Assembly: GCA_022709605.1 (NCBI GenBank)
Contig: JAKLIM010000038.1
Span: 1-15,729 of the forward strand
Reading direction: 5' to 3'
Length of the DNA: 15,729 nt
DNA from: Bacteroidota bacterium
Lineage (GTDB): Bacteria > Bacteroidota > Bacteroidia > Bacteroidales > Paludibacteraceae
The translations under genes and the position numbers were made by a program. Positions 1-6,746 of this stretch are shown in pieces. Below the pieces are notes generated by a model. That model was given only the letters and a program-made list of their open reading frames with translations. It had not been told where the DNA came from and did not search any database. How positions within the stretch are numbered: the stretch's first letter is position 1; each line of letters begins with the position of its first letter.

Positions 1-1
1 A

Positions 2-124
2 GATTTCGGAAGTCACAGCTTTAATATTCTTGCAGGGCATGAGTTCTACAAACTGGTAATCAACGAAATGCAAGGTCAGAAAACCGGATTTCCATATGCT
101 GGCATCAAAGTGCTGGCGCCTGGT
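2..124 (+). CDS. SusC/RagA-family TonB-dependent outer-membrane receptor, internal fragment (both ends missing)
   Basis: Frame 2 of the + strand is open from the window edge and reads FNILAGHEFYKLVINE followed by GQKTGFPYAGIKVLAP. This matches the mid-barrel stretch of SusC-type receptors, where a GHE(Y/F)Y motif is followed about 15 residues later by KTGFP.PG and then a short acidic or polar loop. These proteins are about 1000 residues long and import glycans or peptides through the outer membrane with a SusD partner; only about 41 residues are present here. Past roughly position 124 the same frame runs antisense through infB and loses the family pattern, so the gene stops at the junction. 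No start, stop, signal peptide or SusD partner is in view. The family call comes from recalled motif similarity. The fragment is probably not a natural neighbour of infB. Confidence 0.7.
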
Positions 125-1677
125 TCAACCACATCATTACTTACATATTGTGTGGTAAATCCAAACTCGTCAGCCACGATATTAATGGTTTCAGCATCAA
201 GTCGCTGGTTTATCGATACCATCATGCCAATGTTCATACAAGTTGCAATAACCTGATTTACACTTACTCCCATCATTACAGCTAATTCGCTTACTGTAAC
301 AAATTCGGTAAGTTTTAATATTCCGAGTTCGGCCTCATCGCGTTCGGCCTGCTCTTGCATACGTGCATTTATGTTATCACGTTTATCGCGACGATATTTT
401 GCACCTTTGCCTTTTTTATTTCCACTTGCTAATCGGGCAAGCGTTTCTTTTATTTGCTTTTGTACTTCTTCCTCATTTACAACCGCTTTTAACGGTTTCT
501 TGAGTCTGTCTTTGTTTGGTTTACCGGGTCCATTATTTGCAGGATTTGCTCCGGGTACCGGTTTTTTTGGTTGACCAAGATTCTGAGATTCTTTTGAAAC
601 TTTATTAATATCAACGCGTTGATTGGTAAACCGCTCGCGTTTTTTCTTTTTCTGAGCAGCTAAATCGGTGCTTAAAGTAAGGGTTTTTTTCTCAGTGTTA
701 ATTGGTTTTTTTGGATCAATAACAATTTTGTTTTTCTCCTCCCTTTCTTTGCGTTTTTGTTCCTTTGTTTTTGGTTTCGGACGGGTATTTTGATTGATTA
801 AATTCAAATCAATATTACCAACAATCACCATCGTATTTTCAAGTACCGGCTGTTTCAGTTTAAAAATTTCTTCTTCAACTTTCTGAACAGTTGCGGTTTC
901 TTCAACAACAGCTGGTTTCTCTTTGAATTCAATTTTCTTTATTGTTTTCTTTAACTCAGGTTGTTTTTCAGACTGAGTTTTTTCAGCGGTTACTACCGGT
1001 TTAATTTCGGTTTTTTCTTCAGTCGGTTTAATTTCCTCTTTTACTTCCTGTTCTACATGTATAGTTTCAACCGGTTTTGGCTCCTTTGTTTCTGAAACAA
1101 TCTGAACCGGTTTTTCCACTTCAGGTTTAATAACTTCGATTGGTTTCTCAACCGGTTTTTCGACAGGTTTCTCAACCGGAACTTCAACTGGTTTCTCAAT
1201 TGTTTTTTCAACCGGTTTCTCGACAGTTTTTTCAGGTTCAACTACAGGTGCAGTTGCCGGAGCCTGAGGTTTGATTGTGTTTTCAACAACAGGTTTGACG
1301 ATGAGTTTTGGTTCTTCAGGTTTTTTTAATGCATCCAAATCAATATGTCCCAGGGTTTTAATTTGTGGTTTGTGTTCCACAGGAACAGTAGCCGCAATTA
1401 CTTCTTCATGTTTTTCGGCTGGTTTGGTTTGAATATAACCATCCAAACCTACCGAAGTTGATTTTTCTTTCAAATGACGTTCATAACTCAACCGTTCGGA
1501 TTCAATCTTTAGAGCCATGTCTTTATTAAATTCTTTTGCAAGCAAAAGATGCAGTTCATCCGACAATTTTAAATTGGGATCAACTGTAATTTTATGACCT
1601 TTTTTTGCCAGAAATTCAACAGCAGTGGTCATTCCTACATTTAAATCTTTACAGGCTTTACTTAATCTTATGGACAT
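76..1677 (-). CDS. infB: Translation initiation factor IF-2, N-terminal part only (truncated before the GTPase domain)
   Basis: IF-2 is the GTPase that places initiator tRNA on the 30S subunit and promotes subunit joining. The start MSIRLSKACKDLNVG is the usual Bacteroidota IF-2 beginning. Residues 3-50 form the first IF2_N-type helical domain. Residues 80-450 are a long, low-complexity K/E/P linker with the related motifs GHIDLDAL (110-117) and GNIDLNLI (287-294). Residues 455-510 form the second IF2_N domain (LTEFVTVSELAVMMGVSVNQ). Authentic sequence ends at VSNDVVE (residue 518, nt 124). The next 15 residues to the stop at 76 are antisense SusC-like DNA. The whole G domain (GHVDHGK and onward) and the C-terminal tRNA-binding domains are absent, so this product could not work as IF-2. 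The gene is third in the rimP-nusA-infB operon, 98 nt after nusA. Confidence 0.93.
   Translation of the reverse strand: MSIRLSKACKDLNVGMTTAVEFLAKKGHKITVDPNLKLSDELHLLLAKEFNKDMALKIESERLSYERHLKEKSTSVGLDGYIQTKPAEKHEEVIAATVPVEHKPQIKTLGHIDLDALKKPEEPKLIVKPVVENTIKPQAPATAPVVEPEKTVEKPVEKTIEKPVEVPVEKPVEKPVEKPIEVIKPEVEKPVQIVSETKEPKPVETIHVEQEVKEEIKPTEEKTEIKPVVTAEKTQSEKQPELKKTIKKIEFKEKPAVVEETATVQKVEEEIFKLKQPVLENTMVIVGNIDLNLINQNTRPKPKTKEQKRKEREEKNKIVIDPKKPINTEKKTLTLSTDLAAQKKKKRERFTNQRVDINKVSKESQNLGQPKKPVPGANPANNGPGKPNKDRLKKPLKAVVNEEEVQKQIKETLARLASGNKKGKGAKYRRDKRDNINARMQEQAERDEAELGILKLTEFVTVSELAVMMGVSVNQVIATCMNIGMMVSINQRLDAETINIVADEFGFTTQYVSNDVVEPGASTLMPAYGNPVF
1105..1233 (-). repeat. Degenerate KPVE-type codon repeat inside the infB linker
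   Basis: Residues 149-191 of the IF-2 linker are built from imperfect repeats of (E/V)KPVEKP with variants EKTIE, EVPVE and EVIKPEVEKP. On the + strand this appears as repeated GGTTT(C/T)TCAACC or GGTTTTTCGACA words. Such tracts in disordered linkers change length easily by slippage. It is a protein-level low-complexity repeat within one gene, with no sign of being an independent element. Confidence 0.75.
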
Positions 1678-1736
1678 ATATTTTTTTGAATTATTTTAAA
1701 AAATTGTAAAAGGAGTTAGTAAATTAAACAAATAGG

Positions 1737-1766
1737 TTGAAAAGCAGATTATTAAATACTTTTCAA
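1737..1766 (-). other. Small inverted repeat between nusA and infB
   Basis: Perfect 8-bp arms TTGAAAAG (1737-1744) and CTTTTCAA (1759-1766) flank a 14-nt AT-rich loop, starting 9 nt past the nusA stop in transcript direction. No T-tract follows, so it is unlikely to be a full terminator. It could be a processing or mRNA-stability hairpin between the two cistrons, or chance in AT-rich DNA. The rest of the 98-nt gap is A/T-rich, and I found no TAnnTTTG promoter for infB alone. Confidence 0.3.
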
Positions 1767-1775
1767 ATCAATTAC

Positions 1776-3035
1776 TTACTCCTCTTCTTCGAATTCAGCG
1801 CTCAGAATTTCAAGAATGTCAATTACCGTTTCTTCCTCAAGGTCGGTACGACGAATTAACTCCTGAGCCGGAATTGCTAAAACACTTTTTGCAGTATCGC
1901 ATCCTATTGCTTTCAATGCGTCAATTACCCACTGATCTATTTCATCGCTGAATTCATCCAGGTAAATATCTTCAGTCTCAGCATTTTCATCCAATTCGCG
2001 GAATACATCTAAAGTGTAACCAGTAAGCATGCTGGCTAATTTAATATTCATTCCGCCTTTACCAATGGCCTGCGAAACTTCTTCAGGTTTCAGATAAATT
2101 TCTGCTTTTTTATCGGCTTCGCTTAAGCGGATCGACGATATTTTTGCAGGGCTCAACGCACGTGAAATAAAAAGACTTACATTGTTGGTATAATTGATAA
2201 CATCAATATTTTCGTTTCTCAACTCGCGAACAATTCCGTGAATACGAGAGCCTTTCACACCCACACAAGCTCCAACCGGATCAATGCGATCATCGTACGA
2301 CTCAACAGCCACTTTGGCGCGTTCGCCCGGCATACGGGCAATTTTCTTGATCAAAATTAAACCTTCATGTATTTCAGGAACTTCAAGTTCGAAAAGTCTT
2401 TCGAGAAAAACCGGCGAAATACGCGAAACGATAATTTTCGGATTGTTATTTTTGTTCTCAACCACAGCTACCACAGCCCGAACAGTATCGCCTTTCCGGT
2501 AAAAATCTGTAGGAATTTGCTCCGTTTTCGGCAAATAAAGTTCATTTCCTTCATCGTCAATCAAAAGCATTTCTTTTTTCCAGATTTGATATAGTTCGGC
2601 ACTTACAATTTGTCCTACTTTTTCGCTGTATTTAGTGAAAATGTTATCTTTCTGAAGTTCAAGTATTTTCGATGATAAAGTTTGGCGTAAAGTTAAAATA
2701 GCACGTCTGCCGAATCCTAAAAAATCAACCTGTTCACTCACATCTTCACCAATTTCTAAATCTTCAGCTATTTTTTTTGCATCCGTAAGTTTGATTTGAG
2801 TATTTGCATCTTCAAGTTCGTTATCATCTACAACAATTCTGTTACGGTAAATTTCAAAGTCACCTTTATCGGGATTGATAATTACATCGTAATTTTCGTC
2901 CGAACCAAACATTTTTGTGATTACGCTCCGGAAAGATTCTTCCATCACACTTATTAAAGTGCTTCTGTCGATGCTTTTCAGTTCTTTAAATTCCGAAAAG
3001 GTATCAATTAAACTGACAGTTTCTTTTTTGCTCAT
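1776..3035 (-). CDS. nusA: Transcription termination/antitermination factor NusA
   Basis: NusA binds RNA polymerase and nascent RNA and modulates pausing, termination and antitermination. The 419-residue product has the expected order: N-terminal polymerase-binding domain (about 1-130, including the FGRRAILTLRQTL stretch at 108-120), an S1-like domain (about 135-205), KH1 with GACVGVKGSRI (255-265), KH2 with AIGKGGMNIKLASMLTG (323-339), and a short C-terminal helical region (about 366-412). It ends in the acidic tail EFEEEE. It lacks the long duplicated acidic C-terminal repeats of E. coli NusA, and its length is normal for Bacteroidota. The start codon lies 3 nt after the rimP stop, so the two genes are co-transcribed and probably translationally coupled. 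NusA is known to autoregulate this operon in E. coli; whether that happens here is not visible. Confidence 0.97.
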   Translation of the reverse strand: MSKKETVSLIDTFSEFKELKSIDRSTLISVMEESFRSVITKMFGSDENYDVIINPDKGDFEIYRNRIVVDDNELEDANTQIKLTDAKKIAEDLEIGEDVSEQVDFLGFGRRAILTLRQTLSSKILELQKDNIFTKYSEKVGQIVSAELYQIWKKEMLLIDDEGNELYLPKTEQIPTDFYRKGDTVRAVVAVVENKNNNPKIIVSRISPVFLERLFELEVPEIHEGLILIKKIARMPGERAKVAVESYDDRIDPVGACVGVKGSRIHGIVRELRNENIDVINYTNNVSLFISRALSPAKISSIRLSEADKKAEIYLKPEEVSQAIGKGGMNIKLASMLTGYTLDVFRELDENAETEDIYLDEFSDEIDQWVIDALKAIGCDTAKSVLAIPAQELIRRTDLEEETVIDILEILSAEFEEEE

Positions 3036-3038
3036 GGC

Positions 3039-3506
3039 TTATTTAAATCTAATAATATATTTTGTGGTTTTAATATCTTGGTATAAAAATGCAATGTCTT
3101 CTATTACAACTACTTTTCGTTTCGAACCTTCAGGCTTTTCAGTCTTTTCAATGCTGATAATAAAGGAAGTGTCGTTTGCATCTTTCAATATTCCGGATAA
3201 CTTTTTCCCTGCTTTAGTTAAAACTTCAACTTCGTTACCAATATTTTTTTCATATTGTTTTTGTACTTTGAAAGGTTCTGTCAGACCGGCAGAACTTACC
3301 TGTAACTCATAATCTTCAGTCTCTCTGTCGAGTTGTGAAGTGATAAAATGATTCAGTCCGGCACAAAATTCAATCGATACGCCATCAAATGAATCAATTT
3401 CAACCGAAATCCTGTTATCGGGCGTTACATTTACATCAACCAAATAATACCCCGATTCCGGAATATATTGCTCAACTAATTGAACTACAGTGTCTTTTAA
3501 AATCAT
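3039..3506 (-). CDS. rimP: Ribosome maturation factor RimP
   Basis: RimP binds the free 30S subunit and assists its maturation. The 155-residue product starting MILKDTVVQLVEQYI has the N-terminal alpha/beta domain with GYYLVDVNVTPDNRISVEIDSFDGVSIEFC and the characteristic DYELQVSSAGLTEPFKVQKQYEKNIGNEVEV (family pattern: SPG.dRPL or SAGL.eP, then G..V.V). A C-terminal SH3-like barrel follows (GKKLSGILKD...). The frame is open up to 3551, but the first 15 codons (to 3506) would run through the leader hairpin and do not resemble RimP, so I place the start at 3506. It is the first gene of rimP-nusA-infB, reading directly into nusA. Promoter and leader hairpin are listed separately. Confidence 0.93.
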   Translation of the reverse strand: MILKDTVVQLVEQYIPESGYYLVDVNVTPDNRISVEIDSFDGVSIEFCAGLNHFITSQLDRETEDYELQVSSAGLTEPFKVQKQYEKNIGNEVEVLTKAGKKLSGILKDANDTSFIISIEKTEKPEGSKRKVVVIEDIAFLYQDIKTTKYIIRFK

Positions 3507-3526
3507 TTCTAGGATTAATTTAACAA

Positions 3527-3550
3527 TGAAGGGGACTGTTGTCCCCTTCA
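3527..3550 (-). promoter_or_regulatory. Strong 10-bp hairpin in the rimP-nusA-infB leader
   Basis: Perfect arms TGAAGGGGAC (3527-3536) and GTCCCCTTCA (3541-3550) close a 4-nt loop. In transcript sense the hairpin starts about 13 nt after the predicted transcription start and ends 20 nt before the rimP ATG. It is the most GC-rich element in an otherwise AT-rich leader. No T-run follows, so a simple terminator is unlikely. A 5'-protecting stem, a translational operator for an operon product, or a protein-binding leader are all possible. The structure is seen directly; any regulatory role is inferred. Confidence 0.6.
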
Positions 3551-3569
3551 CCTGTTTCTATTTCGAGTG

Positions 3570-3601
3570 CAAAATTACAAAATAATTCTTTAACCAGCAA
3601 A
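3570..3601 (-). promoter_or_regulatory. Bacteroidota-type promoter for rimP-nusA-infB
   Basis: On the - strand TTTG (3601-3598) is followed after 20 nt by TAATTTTG (3577-3570), a full match to the Bacteroidota housekeeping pattern TTTG-N19-21-TAnnTTTG. The predicted start is near 3563, giving a leader of about 57 nt that contains the hairpin at 3550-3527. Confidence 0.7.
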
Positions 3602-3784
3602 GTTTTATGAAAATAACTGACATAAAAATGAACAGTATTTTCTGAAATAGTAAAATACACACATTTACGATTTATTTTGCTGCCATTTGAAATAAAATGC
3701 GTCTCTTTTTATTGAAATACTTTTTTTTATTTATTCACTTTTAAAATATTAATAACATAGCAATGAATTATCATTACTATCCAT

Positions 3785-3792
3785 TACTTTTG
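3785..3792 (+). promoter_or_regulatory. Probable -7 box of the buk promoter
   Basis: TACTTTTG fits TAnnTTTG. No good TTTG lies 19-21 nt upstream, so only the -7 element is supported. The predicted start near 3798 leaves a leader of about 50 nt before the buk ATG. The DNA from 3602 to 3784 is AT-rich spacer in which I see nothing else. Confidence 0.5.
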
Positions 3793-3819
3793 TGTTAATT
3801 AATCACATCAAAATCCATT

Positions 3820-3846
3820 GTTAATAATTCTATTTACATTATTAAC
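3820..3846 (+). promoter_or_regulatory. 9-bp inverted repeat ending 3 nt before the buk start codon
   Basis: GTTAATAAT (3820-3828) and ATTATTAAC (3838-3846) are perfect arms around a 9-nt spacer. The element lies in the predicted buk leader. It could form a weak AT hairpin beside the initiation site, or act as a dyad operator in DNA. It has only one G-C pair, so chance in AT-rich DNA is a real alternative. Confidence 0.3.
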
Positions 3847-3849
3847 TCA

Positions 3850-4920
3850 ATGAATATGTACAAAATACTATCAATAAATCCGGGCTCTACTTCTACCAAA
3901 TTCGCCGTTTACGAAGATAAGAAACTCATTTGCCTTCATACAATCCGGCATTCGGGCGACGAATTAAAAATTTACGAACACATTTTCGATCAATTTGAAT
4001 TCAGAAAAGAATTAATACTGAAACAACTTGAAAAAGATGAAATTCAACTTGATGATTTCGCGGCCATTGTAGGTCGTGGCGGCATGTTACGCCCAATAGA
4101 ATCAGGCGTTTATAGTGTGAATAGTCGAATGATTTCGGATGTGCGCAATTCAGTTATAGGCGAACATGCTTCGAACCTGGGTTGTGTCATAGCGCACGAA
4201 ATTGCTGCGGTCATTCCGGGCTGTAAAGCGTTTATTGCCGATCCGGTGTCGGTAGATGAACTTCAGGATGTTGCTCGAATTAGCGGTTTGCCCGGGTTCA
4301 AGCGACGTTCACTTTTTCATGCTTTAAATCATAAAGCTATTGCCCGAAAATATGCAGCAGCCAATGGAACAACTTACGAAAAACTGAACCTGGTTATTGC
4401 GCATCTGGGAGGTGGAATTTCGGTGGCTGCACACCGCTTGGGCAAAGTTGTTGACGTTAATCAGGCACTGGATGGTTATGGACCGTTTTCGCCCGAGCGT
4501 TCAGGCACTTTAGATACCGGTGCTTTGGTCAGAATGTGTTTCGAAGGAAAATATACGCAAACCGAAATTGCCAGAATGCTGGTAGGCAATGGTGGATTAA
4601 TGGCACATTTAGGAACAAACGAAGCGCATGTTGCAGCTGAACGGGCTGAGCAAGGTGACAAATATGCCCGACTGGTACTCGAAGCCATGGCTTACAGTGT
4701 TGCAAAAGAAATTGGGTCCATGTTGGCTGTTTTGCATGGCGACGTAGATGCCGTAATTCTCACAGGAGGTATTGCTTACAATCAATTCATTATTAATCAT
4801 ATAACCAAGATGGTTTCACATTTTGCAAAGGTAGCGGTTTATCCCGGCGAGGATGAAATGGGTGCTTTGGCCATGGCCGGATTGAGGGTGCTTCAGGGCG
4901 AAATGCCAAAAGAATATTAA
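3850..4920 (+). CDS. buk: Butyrate kinase
   Basis: Butyrate kinase (ASKHA superfamily, acetokinase-type fold) interconverts butyryl phosphate plus ADP with butyrate plus ATP in the cytosol; related enzymes also take branched-chain acyl phosphates. The 356-residue product has family length. It carries the first phosphate-binding motif INPGSTSTKFAVYEDKK (9-25), VGRGGMLRPIESGVY (74-88), the conserved ADPVSVDEL (130-138), HLGGGISVAAH (185-195), GPFSPERSGTLDTGAL (211-226), and the adenosine motif LTGGIAYN, with PGEDEMGALAMAGL near the end. All look intact. A second in-frame ATG lies at 3856 (MYKIL) and either start is possible. The usual partner, phosphate butyryltransferase (ptb), is not beside it: the neighbours are divergent rimP and convergent exosortase genes, so buk appears to be a single-gene transcript here. 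Confidence 0.95.
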   Translation: MNMYKILSINPGSTSTKFAVYEDKKLICLHTIRHSGDELKIYEHIFDQFEFRKELILKQLEKDEIQLDDFAAIVGRGGMLRPIESGVYSVNSRMISDVRNSVIGEHASNLGCVIAHEIAAVIPGCKAFIADPVSVDELQDVARISGLPGFKRRSLFHALNHKAIARKYAAANGTTYEKLNLVIAHLGGGISVAAHRLGKVVDVNQALDGYGPFSPERSGTLDTGALVRMCFEGKYTQTEIARMLVGNGGLMAHLGTNEAHVAAERAEQGDKYARLVLEAMAYSVAKEIGSMLAVLHGDVDAVILTGGIAYNQFIINHITKMVSHFAKVAVYPGEDEMGALAMAGLRVLQGEMPKEY

Positions 4921-4941
4921 CAACACCCGTCTGATTGCTTT

Positions 4942-4991
4942 AAATATCATCCGTCAGGTCGCTCAAACCGGTCTGTCGGACGATATTTTTT
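4942..4991 (+). terminator. Terminator-like stem-loop after buk
   Basis: Left arm AAATATC-A-TCCG-T-CAG (4942-4957) pairs with CTG-T-CGGA-C-GATATTT (4973-4988) with two mismatches around a 15-nt loop. A T-run follows at 4986-4991, 22-71 nt past the buk stop. The opposite side is less T-rich, so termination of the convergent exosortase transcript is less certain. The GC-rich core contrasts with the AT-rich flanks and could also be a small dispersed palindrome. Confidence 0.55.
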
Positions 4992-4994
4992 AAA

Positions 4995-5567
4995 TCACTC
5001 CTGCTTTTTTCTTTTCGATAGTTTCTCTTCCCACAACACCCACATGCCAAAAATTAATCCGTAGAACAGGTATTTGAAGAGATGTTCGTGAACAAAGTCG
5101 AACCAGTCAGAATGTTTATAAATTATTCCGGTAATTACTGAAATTCTGAAAATATTGAATAAATACGTTACTGCAATACCTAAAGGGATATACCAGAGTT
5201 TAGTTTTGAATGGGCCACGATAAAAGGCTATGATACAAAAGAATATGTATGCTTGTTTAATGCCGGTGCAAGCCCAAACGATTCTCACTGCATTCCCGTT
5301 ATCATGCCTCAATACGTTGCGTGGTTCAGCAGAAATATCATAACCAAACAGCGTTAAAAAGTAATTCACCATTTTAAAAACATGTTCGGCCATAAAGGTG
5401 AATGGTGCAGAAATATCAATTCCAAAAAAAGTGACAATGGTATCCGATTCGTCGCCTAGCACAGTAAACTTCCAAAAGAAATGAGCCGTAATCAATATTC
5501 CCATGAAGTAAATAACACCGGTATAAGGCATTAACTTAGGTGGAATTTTAAATTTATTCAATTTCAT
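4995..5567 (-). CDS. Exosortase/archaeosortase-family transmembrane protease, short form
   Basis: Exosortases are multi-pass membrane cysteine proteases that cut C-terminal sorting signals of the PEP-CTERM type and are thought to transfer the protein to a surface carrier. The 190-residue product has several hydrophobic segments (about 14-34, 42-76, 105-117, 126-148, 164-179). It carries the family triad in order: Cys100 in VWACTGIKQAYIF, Arg141 in LFNIFRISVI, and a His in FVHEHLFKYLFYG (His160 or His162). It lacks the long N-terminal part of classical EpsH proteins, as do the short Bacteroidota variants. It begins 27 nt after the tsaD stop on the same strand and is probably co-transcribed with it. 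No PEP-CTERM-like substrate and no exopolysaccharide genes are in the window, so its substrate and subtype are unknown. Confidence 0.85.
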   Translation of the reverse strand: MKLNKFKIPPKLMPYTGVIYFMGILITAHFFWKFTVLGDESDTIVTFFGIDISAPFTFMAEHVFKMVNYFLTLFGYDISAEPRNVLRHDNGNAVRIVWACTGIKQAYIFFCIIAFYRGPFKTKLWYIPLGIAVTYLFNIFRISVITGIIYKHSDWFDFVHEHLFKYLFYGLIFGMWVLWEEKLSKRKKQE

Positions 5568-5594
5568 TACGTAAAATTAATTCATTAACATGTT

Positions 5595-6623
5595 TCAAAA
5601 TGTATTTGTTACCCTTGCAAACGGAACTTCACTCATCGAACAAAAATCAGTATTCAGAAATTTAAAATATCCTGTTACGGCTATCATGGCAGCATTATCG
5701 GTAGTAAACGAAAAAGGAGGAATATAAACTTTCCAACCCGATTTCGTGGCATGATCGTTAAAAGCCTGACGTAGTGCAGAATTTGCTGAAACTCCGCCTG
5801 CCACTGCTACCTGATTGATGTTGAAATCGGTAGCCGCTTTGCGTAGTTTTATCATGAGTACATCAATTATTGTTGACTGAAGCGAAGCACAAAGGTCGTT
5901 CAGATTTTCCTTTACAAAATCGGGATTTTCTTTTTCTTTGTCCCTTAATAAATACAGAAAAGAGGTTTTCAGGCCACTGAAACTGTAATTATAATCCTGT
6001 ATTTGAGGTTTATTGAAAGTAAATGCTTTCGGATTTCCTTCTTTAGCCAATCGGTCGATGTGCGGTCCACCGGGATATGGTAAACCCATCACTTTTGCAC
6101 ATTTATCGAAAGCCTCGCCGGCTGCATCGTCTATGGTCTGACCGATCACTTCCATTTGATTAAATGCCTTAACCAAAACAATTTGTGAGTTACCGCCCGA
6201 AACCAACAAACACAAAAAAGGAATTTCGGGTTGCTTTTCGTCGGGTTTACCTTCGCTGATAAAATGGGCTAAAACATGGGCTTGCAAGTGATTAACTTCG
6301 AGCAGAGGAATATTTAACGCCTGAGCAAGTCCTTTGGCAAACGAAGTTCCTACTAAAAGCGACCCGAGCAAACCGGGTCCACGTGTAAAAGCGATGGCAT
6401 TCAGATCACTTTTATCAATGCCTGCACGTTTAATAGCCTCATGTACAACAGGTATAATGTTTTGCTGATGCGCCCGCGAAGCAAGCTCGGGCACAACTCC
6501 TCCATACAATTCATGAACGGATTGATTGGCTGTTACGTTCGATAACATGACATTATTTCGTAACACCGAAGCAGAAGTATCATCGCACGATGACTCTATT
6601 CCTAAAATATAAATATCACTCAT
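5595..6623 (-). CDS. tsaD: tRNA N6-threonylcarbamoyladenosine (t6A37) transferase TsaD
   Basis: TsaD transfers the threonylcarbamoyl group from TC-AMP to A37 of ANN-decoding tRNAs, working with TsaB and TsaE in the cytosol. The 342-residue product is full length. It starts with the ASKHA motif LGIESSCDDTSASVL (7-21), has GVVPELASRAH (42-52), FTRGPGLLGSLLVG (79-92), and the metal ligands His112 and His116 in NHLQAH. VSGGNSQIVLV (141-151), GEAFDKCAKVMGLPYPGGPHID (169-190), AVAGGVSANSALR (273-285) and the C-terminal metal ligand Asp309 in FTTDNAAMIA follow. It is divergent from tamB, a neighbour arrangement I recall from other Bacteroidota, and is followed by the exosortase gene. I found no TAnnTTTG box for it in 6624-6720. 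Confidence 0.97.
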   Translation of the reverse strand: MSDIYILGIESSCDDTSASVLRNNVMLSNVTANQSVHELYGGVVPELASRAHQQNIIPVVHEAIKRAGIDKSDLNAIAFTRGPGLLGSLLVGTSFAKGLAQALNIPLLEVNHLQAHVLAHFISEGKPDEKQPEIPFLCLLVSGGNSQIVLVKAFNQMEVIGQTIDDAAGEAFDKCAKVMGLPYPGGPHIDRLAKEGNPKAFTFNKPQIQDYNYSFSGLKTSFLYLLRDKEKENPDFVKENLNDLCASLQSTIIDVLMIKLRKAATDFNINQVAVAGGVSANSALRQAFNDHATKSGWKVYIPPFSFTTDNAAMIAVTGYFKFLNTDFCSMSEVPFARVTNTF

Positions 6624-6660
6624 TTATAAATAAAACCATTTAAAATTAAAATTGAACCGA

Positions 6661-6733
6661 GCCTGAAAATTGTATATTTTTTCAACGAATTTAATATTTA
6701 TACACATTGATAATTAAACAATTAAATTCAGGC
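6661..6733. promoter_or_regulatory. Long-range inverted repeat in the tsaD-tamB intergenic region
   Basis: GCCTGAA (6661-6667) and TTCAGGC (6727-6733) are perfect arms. The pairing can continue inward through AATTG and CAATT after a 3-nt bulge. The arms are the only GC-containing words in a very AT-rich stretch, about 60 nt apart, roughly midway between the two divergent start codons. They could be paired half-sites for a regulator or simply chance. Confidence 0.25.
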
Positions 6734-6746
6734 ACCTTTTTTGTCG

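Noticed and set aside
371..574. Open frame on the + strand opposite infB
   Set aside because: It mirrors the Lys/Arg/Pro-rich IF-2 linker and shows no independent start context or domain.
2917..3312. 131-codon open frame on the + strand across the nusA/rimP boundary
   Set aside because: It is antisense to two well-supported genes, has no family-like motifs, and its composition is that of a frame shadow.
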